Shown here piece by piece: positions 51,406 through 59,905 of a DNA stretch of 64,000 bases. The first letter of the stretch is position 1; every line of letters starts with the position of its first letter. A program made the translations under genes and the position numbers. The stretch comes from Chryseobacterium sp. FP211-J200 (GTDB taxonomy: Bacteria > Bacteroidota > Bacteroidia > Flavobacteriales > Weeksellaceae), in assembly GCF_001643375.1 (NCBI RefSeq), contig NZ_LSHB01000030.1, positions 25,160-89,159 of the forward strand, given 5' to 3'. Under the pieces are notes generated by a model that was not told the origin of the DNA, made no database searches, and saw only the letters and a list, made by a program, of their open reading frames with translations.

Positions 51406-52281
51406 ATGAAGAAAAGATATAGTTTACATAAAATTGAAAGTGAACTTAAAAGCCCTTTTGATGAGGGAAGTTACAGCAAATTCAAGTTTGGGGACACTTC
51501 TGTTGCAAGACATTTTGCAGCGGAATTATTCCAAGGTTTTATTTCCGAATTTAAAGATGAATTACTACAGCAGGAAGAGATCATTTTGTTCCCAAGTCCT
51601 TATCATTCCATCCCGACGGCTTCTAATTTTCTCTGCACGTACTTCAAAGAGCAGCTGAACTATTTCCTTTTCGAGAATGGGAAAGCGGCTTGCCTGGAAG
51701 GTAAGATCCACAGAAAACAAACCTATGTGGAAGATTACGGCAATATGAGTTATGAGGAACGTATCAATCTGATTTCGAATGACACTTATTACATCGATAA
51801 AAGCTTTGTGGATGGGAAATTCTGTCTTTTTATAGACGATATCAAGATCACAGGAAGCCACGAAAATACGGTTGATAAGATCTTGAAACATTACGGCGTA
51901 AATGGCGAGTTTATTTTCGTATATTTTGCTGAATTAATAAACAAAGACATTCATCCGAAAATCGAAAATCATTACAACTATTTCAACGTAAAAACGACAG
52001 AAGATCTGATCGAGGTTATTAATGGAAAAGATTTTCATTTTAATACAAGAATAACCAAATATATTCTGCTGATGCAGGATCTGGATTTTGGAAAAATTTA
52101 TGATAACATCTCAGAAGCGAAAAGAAACGAGATCCTGAGTTTGGCAATCAGTAACAATTACCATCTGGTAGACGAATACAAAGAAAATATTATCAAATTA
52201 AAAAATAAATTACAATGGCGATCAACTTACAAAAAGGACAAAGACAAAACATTAATGCACCAAAATTCACTATTGGATTAG
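51406..52281 (+). CDS. Phosphoribosyltransferase-like protein of the ter cluster
   Basis: A 291-residue protein with the phosphoribosyltransferase (type I) pattern. Its key element is FCLFIDDIKITGSHENTVDKIL, the PRPP loop in which a usual [VILMF](2)-[DE](2)-x-x-T-G appears as IDDIKITGS. A flexible hood region (PSPYHSIPTASNFLCTYFKEQ) lies upstream. Together with the adjacent HAD phosphatase it fits the small-molecule module of ter clusters. Its reading frame runs 67 bp into the next terD gene, in another frame, so the last about 22 residues (from QWRSTYKKDKDK) are probably not ancestral. Confidence 0.8.
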   Translation: MKKRYSLHKIESELKSPFDEGSYSKFKFGDTSVARHFAAELFQGFISEFKDELLQQEEIILFPSPYHSIPTASNFLCTYFKEQLNYFLFENGKAACLEGKIHRKQTYVEDYGNMSYEERINLISNDTYYIDKSFVDGKFCLFIDDIKITGSHENTVDKILKHYGVNGEFIFVYFAELINKDIHPKIENHYNYFNVKTTEDLIEVINGKDFHFNTRITKYILLMQDLDFGKIYDNISEAKRNEILSLAISNNYHLVDEYKENIIKLKNKLQWRSTYKKDKDKTLMHQNSLLD

Positions 52282-52769
52282 GCTGGGACGCAAACAATTC
52301 TTCTACTGGAGGCGCTTTCGATCTAGATGCTTCGGTTTTTGTTTTGGGCGAGAATAAAAAAATAGTTTCTGACGAGTTTTTTGTTTTTTACAACAACTTG
52401 CAAACGCCTGACAAATCGGTGACACACACAGGGGACAACCTTACTGGAGACGGCGATGGCGACGATGAGCAAATTAAAATTGACCTTACAGGAATCGATC
52501 CAAGAGTTAAAGAGATCATCGTGGTGGTTACGATTCACGAAGCAGATTCTAGAAATCAGAACTTTGGTCAGGTTAGAAATTCTTTCATCAGAGTTTTCAA
52601 CACTGAGACAAACGAAGAGATTTTAAAATATGAATTAGACGAGGATTTCTCAATAGAAACGGCCGTAGAATTCGGTAGAGTTTATGAGAAAAACGGCGAA
52701 TGGAAATTCGAAGCGGTAGGAAACGGACAAAGAGACGGATTAGAAAAATACCTAAGCTTATATCAATAA
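52215..52769 (+). CDS. terD: TerD-family stress protein (3)
   Basis: A 184-residue TerD: INLQKGQRQNINAPKFTIGLGWDAN, FDLDASVFVLGENK, THTGDNLTGDGDGDDEQIKIDL with the acidic Ca2+ cluster, and FGRVYEKNGEWKFEAVGNGQ. Closest in pattern to copy 1. It begins inside the 3' end of the phosphoribosyltransferase gene (67-bp overlap, different frame) and its stop overlaps the telA ATG (TAATG). The strong MAINLQKGQ beginning settles the start. Confidence 0.92.
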   Translation: MAINLQKGQRQNINAPKFTIGLGWDANNSSTGGAFDLDASVFVLGENKKIVSDEFFVFYNNLQTPDKSVTHTGDNLTGDGDGDDEQIKIDLTGIDPRVKEIIVVVTIHEADSRNQNFGQVRNSFIRVFNTETNEEILKYELDEDFSIETAVEFGRVYEKNGEWKFEAVGNGQRDGLEKYLSLYQ

Positions 52770-53848
52770 TGGATTTACCTCAAGTTAACAATGCGGTCAT
52801 TGATAAAAATGGCAATGTAGATCTGGCACAGCTGGCAACTACAGATGTTCAGAAATACGACAGCCTTTCTGGTTCTATTGACGAGCAAAATCCGAATTCA
52901 ATCATCAATTTCGGATCAGAGTTACAGAATTCTTTGGCGAACCAAAGTGATTCTTTCCTTAATAATGTTAGAAAGTCAAATTCAGGCGAAGTTGGCGATC
53001 TGATCAACAAATTATTGGTCGAACTGAACTATGTGGATGTTGACGAGATCGAAGGAAGTTCTGTGAAAAAGTTCCTGAAGAAGATCCCGTTTTTGAATAA
53101 AATGGTTTCATCTGTAGAAACGCTTTTTGTGAAATACGACAAGATCGTCAATAACATTTCTGATATTTCTAATAAAGTCAATGCAGGAATCATCAATTCT
53201 ACTAAGGATAATGCGGTTCTGCAAACGATTTTCACCAGCAATATAGAATCTGTAAAAAAAATAGAGGATTACATCATCGCAGGAAGCATTAGAATGCAAA
53301 AGTCCAGCGAGGAATTGGCATTAATGGAAACAAATGCTGCCAATTATCAGGATTATCAGATCTCTGACAAAAGAGATTTTATCAACAGATTGGACAGAAG
53401 GTTGGCAGACCTCAAAGTGGTTCGTTTTATCATTTTGCAGTCTTTGCCACAGATCAGATTGATCCAGAACAACAATGTTTCTATTGCAGAAAAAGCGCAG
53501 ACTATTTTAACAACTACCCTTCCGGTTTGGAAAAACCAGTTGACTTTGGCTGTTGCCATGCACCGTCAGCAGCAGAATATTGACATTCAGAAAAAAGTAT
53601 CATCTACTACGGAGGAGATCTTGAGAAAGAATGCGCAACGATTGCAGCAAAACACTGTGGATGTTGCCCGTGCAAATGAGCAGACCATTGTTTCTGTCGA
53701 AACGTTGAGAGAAACAACCAGTTCATTGATCAATACCTTGAATGAAGTGAAACAGATCCAGCAACAAGGTACACAACAGAGACAACAGCTGGATGTGGAG
53801 TTGAAAACCCTTGAAGATACTTTAAAAAAGCAAATTCAAAATTCTTAA
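52769..53848 (+). CDS. telA: TelA-like toxic anion resistance protein
   Basis: A 359-residue, almost fully helical protein of the TelA family. From the ATG at 52769 (MDLPQVNNAVIDKNG) it has KKFLKKIPFLNKMVSSVETLFVKYDKI, AGSIRMQKSSEELALMETNAANYQ and the long C-terminal coiled coil (LTLAVAMHRQQQNIDIQKKVSSTTEEIL, ending TLEDTLKKQIQ). TelA proteins take part in resistance to tellurite and other stresses, probably by organising the membrane complex. Its start overlaps the terD stop by one base; a longer frame to 52700 overlaps terD in another frame and is rejected. An unrecognised partner gene lies 7 bp downstream. Confidence 0.92.
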   Translation: MDLPQVNNAVIDKNGNVDLAQLATTDVQKYDSLSGSIDEQNPNSIINFGSELQNSLANQSDSFLNNVRKSNSGEVGDLINKLLVELNYVDVDEIEGSSVKKFLKKIPFLNKMVSSVETLFVKYDKIVNNISDISNKVNAGIINSTKDNAVLQTIFTSNIESVKKIEDYIIAGSIRMQKSSEELALMETNAANYQDYQISDKRDFINRLDRRLADLKVVRFIILQSLPQIRLIQNNNVSIAEKAQTILTTTLPVWKNQLTLAVAMHRQQQNIDIQKKVSSTTEEILRKNAQRLQQNTVDVARANEQTIVSVETLRETTSSLINTLNEVKQIQQQGTQQRQQLDVELKTLEDTLKKQIQNS

Positions 53849-53855
53849 ATAACAA

Positions 53856-54824
53856 TTGAGTCCAGAGCAGAATATTTTAAAGAACAGTAAAAAAAGAATA
53901 CAGAAACTAAAGCTTCTAAGTAAGTTTTTTCAGAAGGAAGATCTGATCAATATCATCATAAAAACGGAAGTGATCCAGTCCTACTTTGAATCCAAATCCA
54001 TTGCTGGTCTGGACATCAATAAGTTGGAATTGTTTCACATCCAGTATACTGATAGTCTGATTGTCCTTCTTGATAAGATCAAAAAACAAAAGGAAGCTGG
54101 GATTCTTACGGCTTATAAGGAGATCGATGCCAATGAGGATTATATCGCAGGATTTATCTCTCAGGAAAAAGGCGGCCGCGATTTCAATACTGAAAGAAAA
54201 TATCAAAATGCATTGGTCTCAGACTTTTTAAGATCAATTTATGATAATCTGACGGATGTCAGAAAAACCGTAGATTATAAAAAAGTTCGGGAACTTTCTA
54301 ATATTTACGCTCAGGATTATTACAGGAAAGAAGCGAAAATAGACTGCTTGCTCAGTTTGCCCGATGTCAAATATTATGAATTCGATAATGTAGATATCGA
54401 GCGGAAATTATTAGGAAAACTGAATGCTAATAACTTTAAGATCCGGTTTGTTTGTGGTTATATCATCAGTAATCAGATCTTTGAATTGTTCAGGATTGTT
54501 GACACCAATGAGGATTTTATCTGGAATCTGCAGACGAATGGATTTTATCTCCTGGCAGAAGATATCGGAATGTTGTTAGACCGCTCTCCTAATACGTCTT
54601 CAAAACGATCGATCGTAAGTGAGCTCAGAAACAGGAATGAAGAACTTAGAACAAAAGCTGACAGTCTAAAAACCGAACTTCCGGAAGAGGTGATCACGCT
54701 TTTAGAAAAGTACAAAGAGACTTTGGACAGTCAGGAAGTCCTGAACCAAGTGATAAGCATTGATGAAGAACTGAGTATTCTTAACTCGATGCTGAATTTA
54801 AATTTAAATAATAAAATACAATAA
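53856..54824 (+). CDS. Unrecognised helical protein between telA and terD
   Basis: A 322-residue protein with TTG start 7 bp after telA. It is mainly helical with a basic N-terminus (KKRIQKLKLLSKFFQKEDLI), a central part (GGRDFNTERKYQNALVSDFLRSIYDNL, YYEFDNVDIERKLLGKLNANNF) and a C-terminal coiled-coil tail (SKRSIVSELRNRNEELRTKADSLKTELP). No membrane helix, metal motif or known domain is visible. It lies 2 bp before a terD copy, so it is a structural part of the ter locus and the only one without a recognised family. It could be an adaptor that brings TelA and TerD together. Confidence 0.65.
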   Translation: MSPEQNILKNSKKRIQKLKLLSKFFQKEDLINIIIKTEVIQSYFESKSIAGLDINKLELFHIQYTDSLIVLLDKIKKQKEAGILTAYKEIDANEDYIAGFISQEKGGRDFNTERKYQNALVSDFLRSIYDNLTDVRKTVDYKKVRELSNIYAQDYYRKEAKIDCLLSLPDVKYYEFDNVDIERKLLGKLNANNFKIRFVCGYIISNQIFELFRIVDTNEDFIWNLQTNGFYLLAEDIGMLLDRSPNTSSKRSIVSELRNRNEELRTKADSLKTELPEEVITLLEKYKETLDSQEVLNQVISIDEELSILNSMLNLNLNNKIQ

Positions 54825-54826
54825 AA

Positions 54827-55438
54827 ATGGCAATTAACTTACAGAAAGGACAAAGAATAAGTCTGGTAAAAGAAAACGGAACAACCTTACAAAATGTTTG
54901 TGTAGGCGTTAACTGGGGCGCAATCGAAAAGAAAAGCTGGCTGGGAAGCGTGACAAAAGAAGCAGTAGATCTGGATGCAAGCTGTATCTTGTTCGATGAT
55001 GCGAAAAACGTTTTGGATATTGTTTATTTCGGACAACTCAAATCGAAAGACGGTGCTGTAAAACACAGTGGCGATGACCTTACAGGTGACTTGTCTGGCG
55101 ATGATGGATTGGATAATGAGATCATCACTTTGGATTTTTCTAAATTGAGTTCCAATGTGAATTACGTTGGATTTGTACTTAACAGCTACAAAGGACAGGA
55201 TTTTGGAACAATTCCTTTTGCGTCTATCAGAATTTATGAAGGAACACCTACAAGAGTTACAGAAGTTTTTGCGACTTACAATATTGCAAAAGGTGATAAT
55301 TTTGGTGGCCACGTGGCGATGGTGATGGGCGTTTTCTACAAGAAAAATGGAGAGTGGAAATTCAATGCGATCGGAGAACCTACCAGAGATAAAAAACTGC
55401 AGGAAACAGTGGAAACTGTAAGACAGAATTATTTATAA
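54827..55438 (+). CDS. TerD-superfamily stress protein (4), TerZ-like
   Basis: A 203-residue protein with the TerZ-like form: INLQKGQRISLVKENGTTLQNVCVGVNWGAIEKKSWLG, VDLDASCILFDDAKNVLD, VKHSGDDLTGDLSGDDGLDNEIITLDF, then IPFASIRIYEGTPTRVTEVFATYN. Acidic Ca2+ residues are intact. The extra loop (WGAIEKKSW) separates it from copies 1 and 3 and matches copy 5, so these two are a sub-pair. The gene starts 2 bp after the unrecognised gene. Confidence 0.92.
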   Translation: MAINLQKGQRISLVKENGTTLQNVCVGVNWGAIEKKSWLGSVTKEAVDLDASCILFDDAKNVLDIVYFGQLKSKDGAVKHSGDDLTGDLSGDDGLDNEIITLDFSKLSSNVNYVGFVLNSYKGQDFGTIPFASIRIYEGTPTRVTEVFATYNIAKGDNFGGHVAMVMGVFYKKNGEWKFNAIGEPTRDKKLQETVETVRQNYL

Positions 55439-55485
55439 TTCATTTTGATTTCTTAAATTAATACATAATTGAAAAACTAATAACC

Positions 55486-56166
55486 ATGTCAATCAATTTA
55501 CAAAAAGGACAAAAGATAGACCTTAGAAAAAGCACTGGAGAAGCATTGACCAATTTCTGCGTCGGCGTAAACTGGGGCGCCATAGAAACTACAAAAGCGG
55601 GATTTTTAGGTTTCGGGACCAAGAAAGTTGTTGAGGATGTAGACTTGGACCTTAGCTGCGTCATGTTGAATCAGAACGGTGATCTTGTAGACTGGATCTA
55701 CTCGCCGGAATACAATGGCTGGCTTTCTCAGAACAATTTTCCATTAGGCAAACTTTCTTCTAAGGACGGCGGTTTCAGACACAGCGGAGATGACCGACAA
55801 GGCGATGTAGGCGGCGATGATGGTTTGGATAATGAGATCATTTCCGTAGATCTTGGACGTGTAGGTCCAGATGTGGACAAGATCTTTTTCTTCCTTAATA
55901 TCTATTTGAATCAAGGTCAGAATTTTGACTTTGCTCAGATTCCGTTTGCAAAGATCAGAATGTATGAAGGAACACCGACTCGTGTCAATAGTGTCCATTC
56001 AACTTATGATATTGTCACAGACTCCAGCTACAAAGGAAAAGGTGCATTGATCTTGGGCAAACTTTACCGCAGAAATAGCGATTGGAAATTTGATGCCATT
56101 GGCGATGCTTCCGATGATAAGATCTTTGTTCAGACCATTCAGAGGATCACACAAAATTATAAATAA
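55486..56166 (+). CDS. TerD-superfamily stress protein (5), TerZ-like
   Basis: A 226-residue TerZ-like protein: INLQKGQKIDLRKSTGEALTNFCVGVNWGAIETTKAG, VDLDLSCVMLNQNGDLVDWIYSPEYNG (an insertion of about 10 residues), FRHSGDDRQGDVGGDDGLDNEIISVDL and IPFAKIRMYEGTPTRVNSVHSTYD. The acidic metal-binding residues are kept. It starts 47 bp after copy 4 with the alternative opening ATGTCAATC. It is the last TerD copy, followed 11 bp later by the VWA genes. Confidence 0.92.
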   Translation: MSINLQKGQKIDLRKSTGEALTNFCVGVNWGAIETTKAGFLGFGTKKVVEDVDLDLSCVMLNQNGDLVDWIYSPEYNGWLSQNNFPLGKLSSKDGGFRHSGDDRQGDVGGDDGLDNEIISVDLGRVGPDVDKIFFFLNIYLNQGQNFDFAQIPFAKIRMYEGTPTRVNSVHSTYDIVTDSSYKGKGALILGKLYRRNSDWKFDAIGDASDDKIFVQTIQRITQNYK

Positions 56167-56177
56167 CCACATTTGAT

Positions 56178-56816
56178 ATGAGAAGATTACCCGTTTACCT
56201 ACTGCTGGATACCTCAGGCTCGATGTCTGGCGAACCGATTGAAGCTGTGAAAAATGGCGTTCAGATGATGCTTCATTCTTTGCGTCAAAATCCACAGGCC
56301 ATTGAAACGGCTTATGTCAGCATCATCACATTCGACAGCGAAGCTAAGCAGATCGTTCCGCTTACAGATCTTGCATCTTTCCAAATGGTCGAAATCAAAG
56401 CACAAAGTACCACTTCACTTGGCGCTGCACTGGGATTATTGGCTGACAAAATGGAACTTGAGATCACAAAAACAACCACAGACCAAAAAGGCGACTGGAA
56501 ACCTCTGACTTTCATCATGACAGATGGCGTTCCTACGGATGATTGGCAGGTTGGTTTTAATAAACTTAAGAATGTAAACAAAGGTCTAATTGTAGGATGT
56601 GCTGCCGGACAAGGTGCAGACGATTCTATTCTTAAACAGATCACAGGATCTGTTGTAAGATTGGACAATGCAGATTCCGAAAGTATTTCCAAATTTTTCC
56701 AATGGGTAACTGCATCCATTTCTACCACCTCTACAAAAGTAGAAGAAACAGGAATTGATTTTGTTGGGTTGGATCAATTGCCTCCTCCTCCATCTGAACT
56801 GGTAATCGTATCATAA
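56178..56816 (+). CDS. VWA-domain protein, TerY-like (1)
   Basis: A 212-residue single von Willebrand factor A domain. The MIDAS metal site is complete: DTSGSMSGEP (residues 10-19), a later Thr/Asp pair and MTDGVPTDDW. The tail ends in PPPPSELVIVS, a short proline-rich end. TerY proteins in ter operons probably bind partner proteins in a metal-dependent way and are thought to work with the PP2C phosphatase and the kinase. It lies 11 bp after TerD copy 5. Confidence 0.92.
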   Translation: MRRLPVYLLLDTSGSMSGEPIEAVKNGVQMMLHSLRQNPQAIETAYVSIITFDSEAKQIVPLTDLASFQMVEIKAQSTTSLGAALGLLADKMELEITKTTTDQKGDWKPLTFIMTDGVPTDDWQVGFNKLKNVNKGLIVGCAAGQGADDSILKQITGSVVRLDNADSESISKFFQWVTASISTTSTKVEETGIDFVGLDQLPPPPSELVIVS

Positions 56817-56820
56817 AATT

Positions 56821-57459
56821 ATGAACAGAAGACTATTAGCCTATTTTTTACTGGACACTTCCGGCTCGATGAGAGGCGAACCAATTGCTGCGCTCAACAA
56901 TGGCTTCAATGGCCTCATAAGCATGCTGCGTTCTGACCCACAAGCCATGGATTCTCTGCATATCAGTGTGGTCACATTTGATAGAGAAGTTAATAATCTG
57001 ATTCCGTTGGTTGACTTGGCGAGTTTTCATCCAGTCGAGATCAAATGTCCAGATAGCGGCCCAACTCATACTGGTCAGGCTTTGGAAATGATCTATGACC
57101 TCGTGAACAAAGATCTGATTAAAGGTTCAGAGGACAGAAAAGGTGACTGGAAACCATTATTATTTGTATTTACAGACGGCAAACCTTCTGACCTGCAGAA
57201 ATACAGAGAGATGATGCCTAAAATTAAATCCTTGGATTTCGGTGTGATCGTAGGTTGTGCAGCGGGACCAAAAGCAGAAGTGAGTTTTCTTCAGGAATTA
57301 ACTAGTAATGTTGTAAAACTAGATACCACAGACGCTTCCACCTTGACCACATTTTTCCAATGGGTGAGTTCATCCATCGAAATGGGAAGCAAATCGCAAG
57401 GCACCGGAGAATCTATGACACTTCCACCACCGCCAAGCGAACTGAATATTATTGTCTAA
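56821..57459 (+). CDS. VWA-domain protein, TerY-like (2)
   Basis: Exactly the same length (212 residues) and layout as copy 1, clearly a tandem duplicate: DTSGSMRGEPIAALNNG, FTDGKPSDLQKY and the proline-rich end LPPPPSELNIIV. The MIDAS motif is intact. It starts 4 bp after copy 1. The matching tails suggest that a common partner binds this end. Confidence 0.92.
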   Translation: MNRRLLAYFLLDTSGSMRGEPIAALNNGFNGLISMLRSDPQAMDSLHISVVTFDREVNNLIPLVDLASFHPVEIKCPDSGPTHTGQALEMIYDLVNKDLIKGSEDRKGDWKPLLFVFTDGKPSDLQKYREMMPKIKSLDFGVIVGCAAGPKAEVSFLQELTSNVVKLDTTDASTLTTFFQWVSSSIEMGSKSQGTGESMTLPPPPSELNIIV

Positions 57460-57474
57460 AAAAAACCAAATGCT

Positions 57475-58521
57475 ATGAGAAGATTACCCATTTATTTCCT
57501 TCTGGACGTTTCAGAATCAATGATTGGCGAACCAATAGAACAAGTTCAGGAAGGTATTGCAACCATTATCAAAGAACTAAAAACTGACCCCTATGCTTTA
57601 GAAACAGTCTGGATTTCCATCATTGGATTTGCAGGAAAAAGTAAAACCATTACACCTTTGCAGGATGTCATCACATTTTATCCGCCTAAGATCCCTATTG
57701 GCAGTGGCACTTCCTTATCCAAAGGTTTGGAGGAATTGATGAATGCCATCGACAGAGATGTCGTGAAAACAACCTATGAAAGAAAAGGCGACTGGAAACC
57801 GATTATCTTTCTATTCACAGACGGCATTCCGACTGACGATTCCGAAAAAGCAATCAACCGCTGGAATAATGATTACAGAAGCAAAAGTAATCTCGTCACT
57901 ATTTCCATTGGTGACAATACCAATCTCAATCTGCTAGGACGCTTGTCCGATCAGGTTTTGCTGTTCAATAATACCGACAGCAATTCATATAAAGAATTTT
58001 TCAAATGGGTGACTGCATCTATTAAAACCACAAGCGAAAATATTAATAATACCAATAAAGAAGGCATCGACCTAAGCAAATCAAATCCTGATATTGTTGA
58101 AAAGATCGACTTGACCAAAAGTCATTCGTTACCAGATAATAACTTTGTTGTCCTCAGTGGAAAATGTTCTACGAATGACAGAATGTACCTGATGAAGTTC
58201 AAAAAATCTTTGGAAGAATCAAGTGTTCCAGGATTCCAGACCAGATTTTACAAGATAGAAGGTGCTTACAAGATAGATGAAAATTCTTACAGAGAATATT
58301 CGTCAGACTCAGGAAGCTTTATCAACAAAATCTCAAGCGAGGAACTTTATGGTAATCCTAGTTGTCCGTCGTGCGGGAATAATTTTGCTTTGGCAACCTG
58401 CGTTTGCGGAGGGATACATTGCATCAACGGCGATGGGAATGCAAAATGTCCTTGGTGTGGCAATACTGGATTTTATGGGATGGCAGAAGGCGGATTCGAT
58501 ATTAATAGAACATTAGGATAA
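57475..58521 (+). CDS. VWA-domain protein with C-terminal zinc ribbon, TerY type (3)
   Basis: A 348-residue protein: a VWA domain (1-200) with a changed MIDAS, LLDVSESMIGEP (Asp-x-Ser-x-Ser kept), and FTDGIPTDDSEKA; then a linker and a C-terminal TerY-C region. Around residues 295-335 there are paired cysteines: PSCPSCGNNFALATCVCGGIHC and AKCPWCGNTGFYG, so it probably binds one or two zinc ions. The layout matches TerY with its TerY-C domain. The paired zinc ribbon is echoed in the kinase. It begins 15 bp after copy 2 and is 3 bp from the phosphatase gene. Confidence 0.92.
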   Translation: MRRLPIYFLLDVSESMIGEPIEQVQEGIATIIKELKTDPYALETVWISIIGFAGKSKTITPLQDVITFYPPKIPIGSGTSLSKGLEELMNAIDRDVVKTTYERKGDWKPIIFLFTDGIPTDDSEKAINRWNNDYRSKSNLVTISIGDNTNLNLLGRLSDQVLLFNNTDSNSYKEFFKWVTASIKTTSENINNTNKEGIDLSKSNPDIVEKIDLTKSHSLPDNNFVVLSGKCSTNDRMYLMKFKKSLEESSVPGFQTRFYKIEGAYKIDENSYREYSSDSGSFINKISSEELYGNPSCPSCGNNFALATCVCGGIHCINGDGNAKCPWCGNTGFYGMAEGGFDINRTLG

Positions 58522-58524
58522 GCA

Positions 58525-59904
58525 ATGGAAAATGTTTTACGCGAGGTTTTAAAAGAAAATAGAATTGAGACCAATAAAGTCGTAGATTCTACCATAAAAA
58601 AACTTTTGAATAATGTCAAGGTCTCTGAATTATCAAAGTCCATCAATGATTTAAAATCCAGAATTTTAGAAATATTTAATATGACGAAGGAAATAGAAGA
58701 ATTTAAAGAAAGCCACATTGTAATTCCAAATGCCAATGCAAAAAAGGAATATGCTTTCACATTTGATATGGCGCGGTTTCCTTCGATAAAAATCAAGGGA
58801 ATCAAAAATCTGGAATTGGTAGGTCTTGAGTTCGACACTGAAAATGTAACTATTTTTGGAAGTCCGACAATCGCTGATCAAATCGATATTCAAATTGAAT
58901 TTTTTAATGAAGAGGACGAAAATCTGGAATTGAATATAAAAAGCATTCCATTCATCGTAAATGCTGACCCAAAAGACCTTTGGCTCAACAAACCAAGTCC
59001 TGAAAACAGCAGATTTCCCAAAGAAGAAAATCTGACTTATAGTACTGGGTTTTTAGATAAAAAAATTGTGGTGGCTTCCAAAAGAGGAAGGTCACACGCT
59101 CACGAAGGCACTTTCCGCGATGATGATTTCTTAGTGAGATCTCTTTCAAATGATTGGGAGGTAGTCGCAGTTGCCGATGGCGCTGGATCAGCAAAATTTG
59201 CACGAGCAGGATCGAAATTTGCTACCGAATATATTATTCAAAGTTTTGATAACGACACTTTTTTACAAACTTTATCATCAGAAGTTGATAGTTATTTCGA
59301 TGATCAATCTGCTGATGATATCAAACTAAAAAACAAAACCTTCATCATCAACAGTCTTTACAAAACGGTAAAACAACTGAACGAAGCACTTGGCGATTAT
59401 GCAACTTCGGAAGAGATCAACCTAAAAGACCTTCACACAACTTTGATTTTCTGCCTGGTCAAAAAATTTGATTTTGGATATGTGATTTTATCATTCGGCG
59501 TTGGAGATTGTCCCATTAATGTCATTGGAAAAGATGAAACAGATGTTAAATTACTCAATATTTTAGATGTTGGAGAATTCAGTGGTGGTACAAGATTTAT
59601 TACGATGTCAGAAATCTTCAGTAGACCCGATATCGCGGACAGATTCGGGATCAATTGTTTTCCTGATTTTTCTAAATTAATTCTAATGACAGATGGGATC
59701 TATGACCCTAAATTTGTTGTAGAAAGTAAATTGGAAAATTTGGAAAGCTGGAAAAATTTCCTTCGAGATCTGGATGGAGAGAATGAAGAAAATATAAAAG
59801 TGGATTTTGTGAACGATCAAAATATTGAAGTCCAATTATCCGATTGGATGGATTTCTGGAGCAAAGGAAACCACGATGATAGAACATTAGCTGTAATTTA
59901 TTAG
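58525..59904 (+). CDS. PP2C-type protein phosphatase of the ter locus
   Basis: A 459-residue protein. Residues about 190-459 are a PP2C phosphatase: RSHAHEGTFRDDDFLVR, VVAVADGAGSAKFARAGSKFA, LHTTLIFCLVKK, LILMTDGIYD and NHDDRTLAVIY, with all the metal-binding Asp residues. The first about 180 residues are different: a helical start, then a beta-strand part (AFTFDMARFPSIKIKGIKNLEL) which may be an Ig-like or similar sandwich domain. It presumably removes the phosphate groups added by the next-gene kinase. It starts 3 bp after TerY 3 and ends one base before the kinase start. Confidence 0.92.
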   Translation: MENVLREVLKENRIETNKVVDSTIKKLLNNVKVSELSKSINDLKSRILEIFNMTKEIEEFKESHIVIPNANAKKEYAFTFDMARFPSIKIKGIKNLELVGLEFDTENVTIFGSPTIADQIDIQIEFFNEEDENLELNIKSIPFIVNADPKDLWLNKPSPENSRFPKEENLTYSTGFLDKKIVVASKRGRSHAHEGTFRDDDFLVRSLSNDWEVVAVADGAGSAKFARAGSKFATEYIIQSFDNDTFLQTLSSEVDSYFDDQSADDIKLKNKTFIINSLYKTVKQLNEALGDYATSEEINLKDLHTTLIFCLVKKFDFGYVILSFGVGDCPINVIGKDETDVKLLNILDVGEFSGGTRFITMSEIFSRPDIADRFGINCFPDFSKLILMTDGIYDPKFVVESKLENLESWKNFLRDLDGENEENIKVDFVNDQNIEVQLSDWMDFWSKGNHDDRTLAVIY

Positions 59905-59905
59905 A

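Noticed and set aside
52700..52768. Longer N-terminus of TelA
   Set aside because: It lies inside the terD gene in another frame and is a string of basic residues; the ATG overlapping the terD stop gives the natural start.
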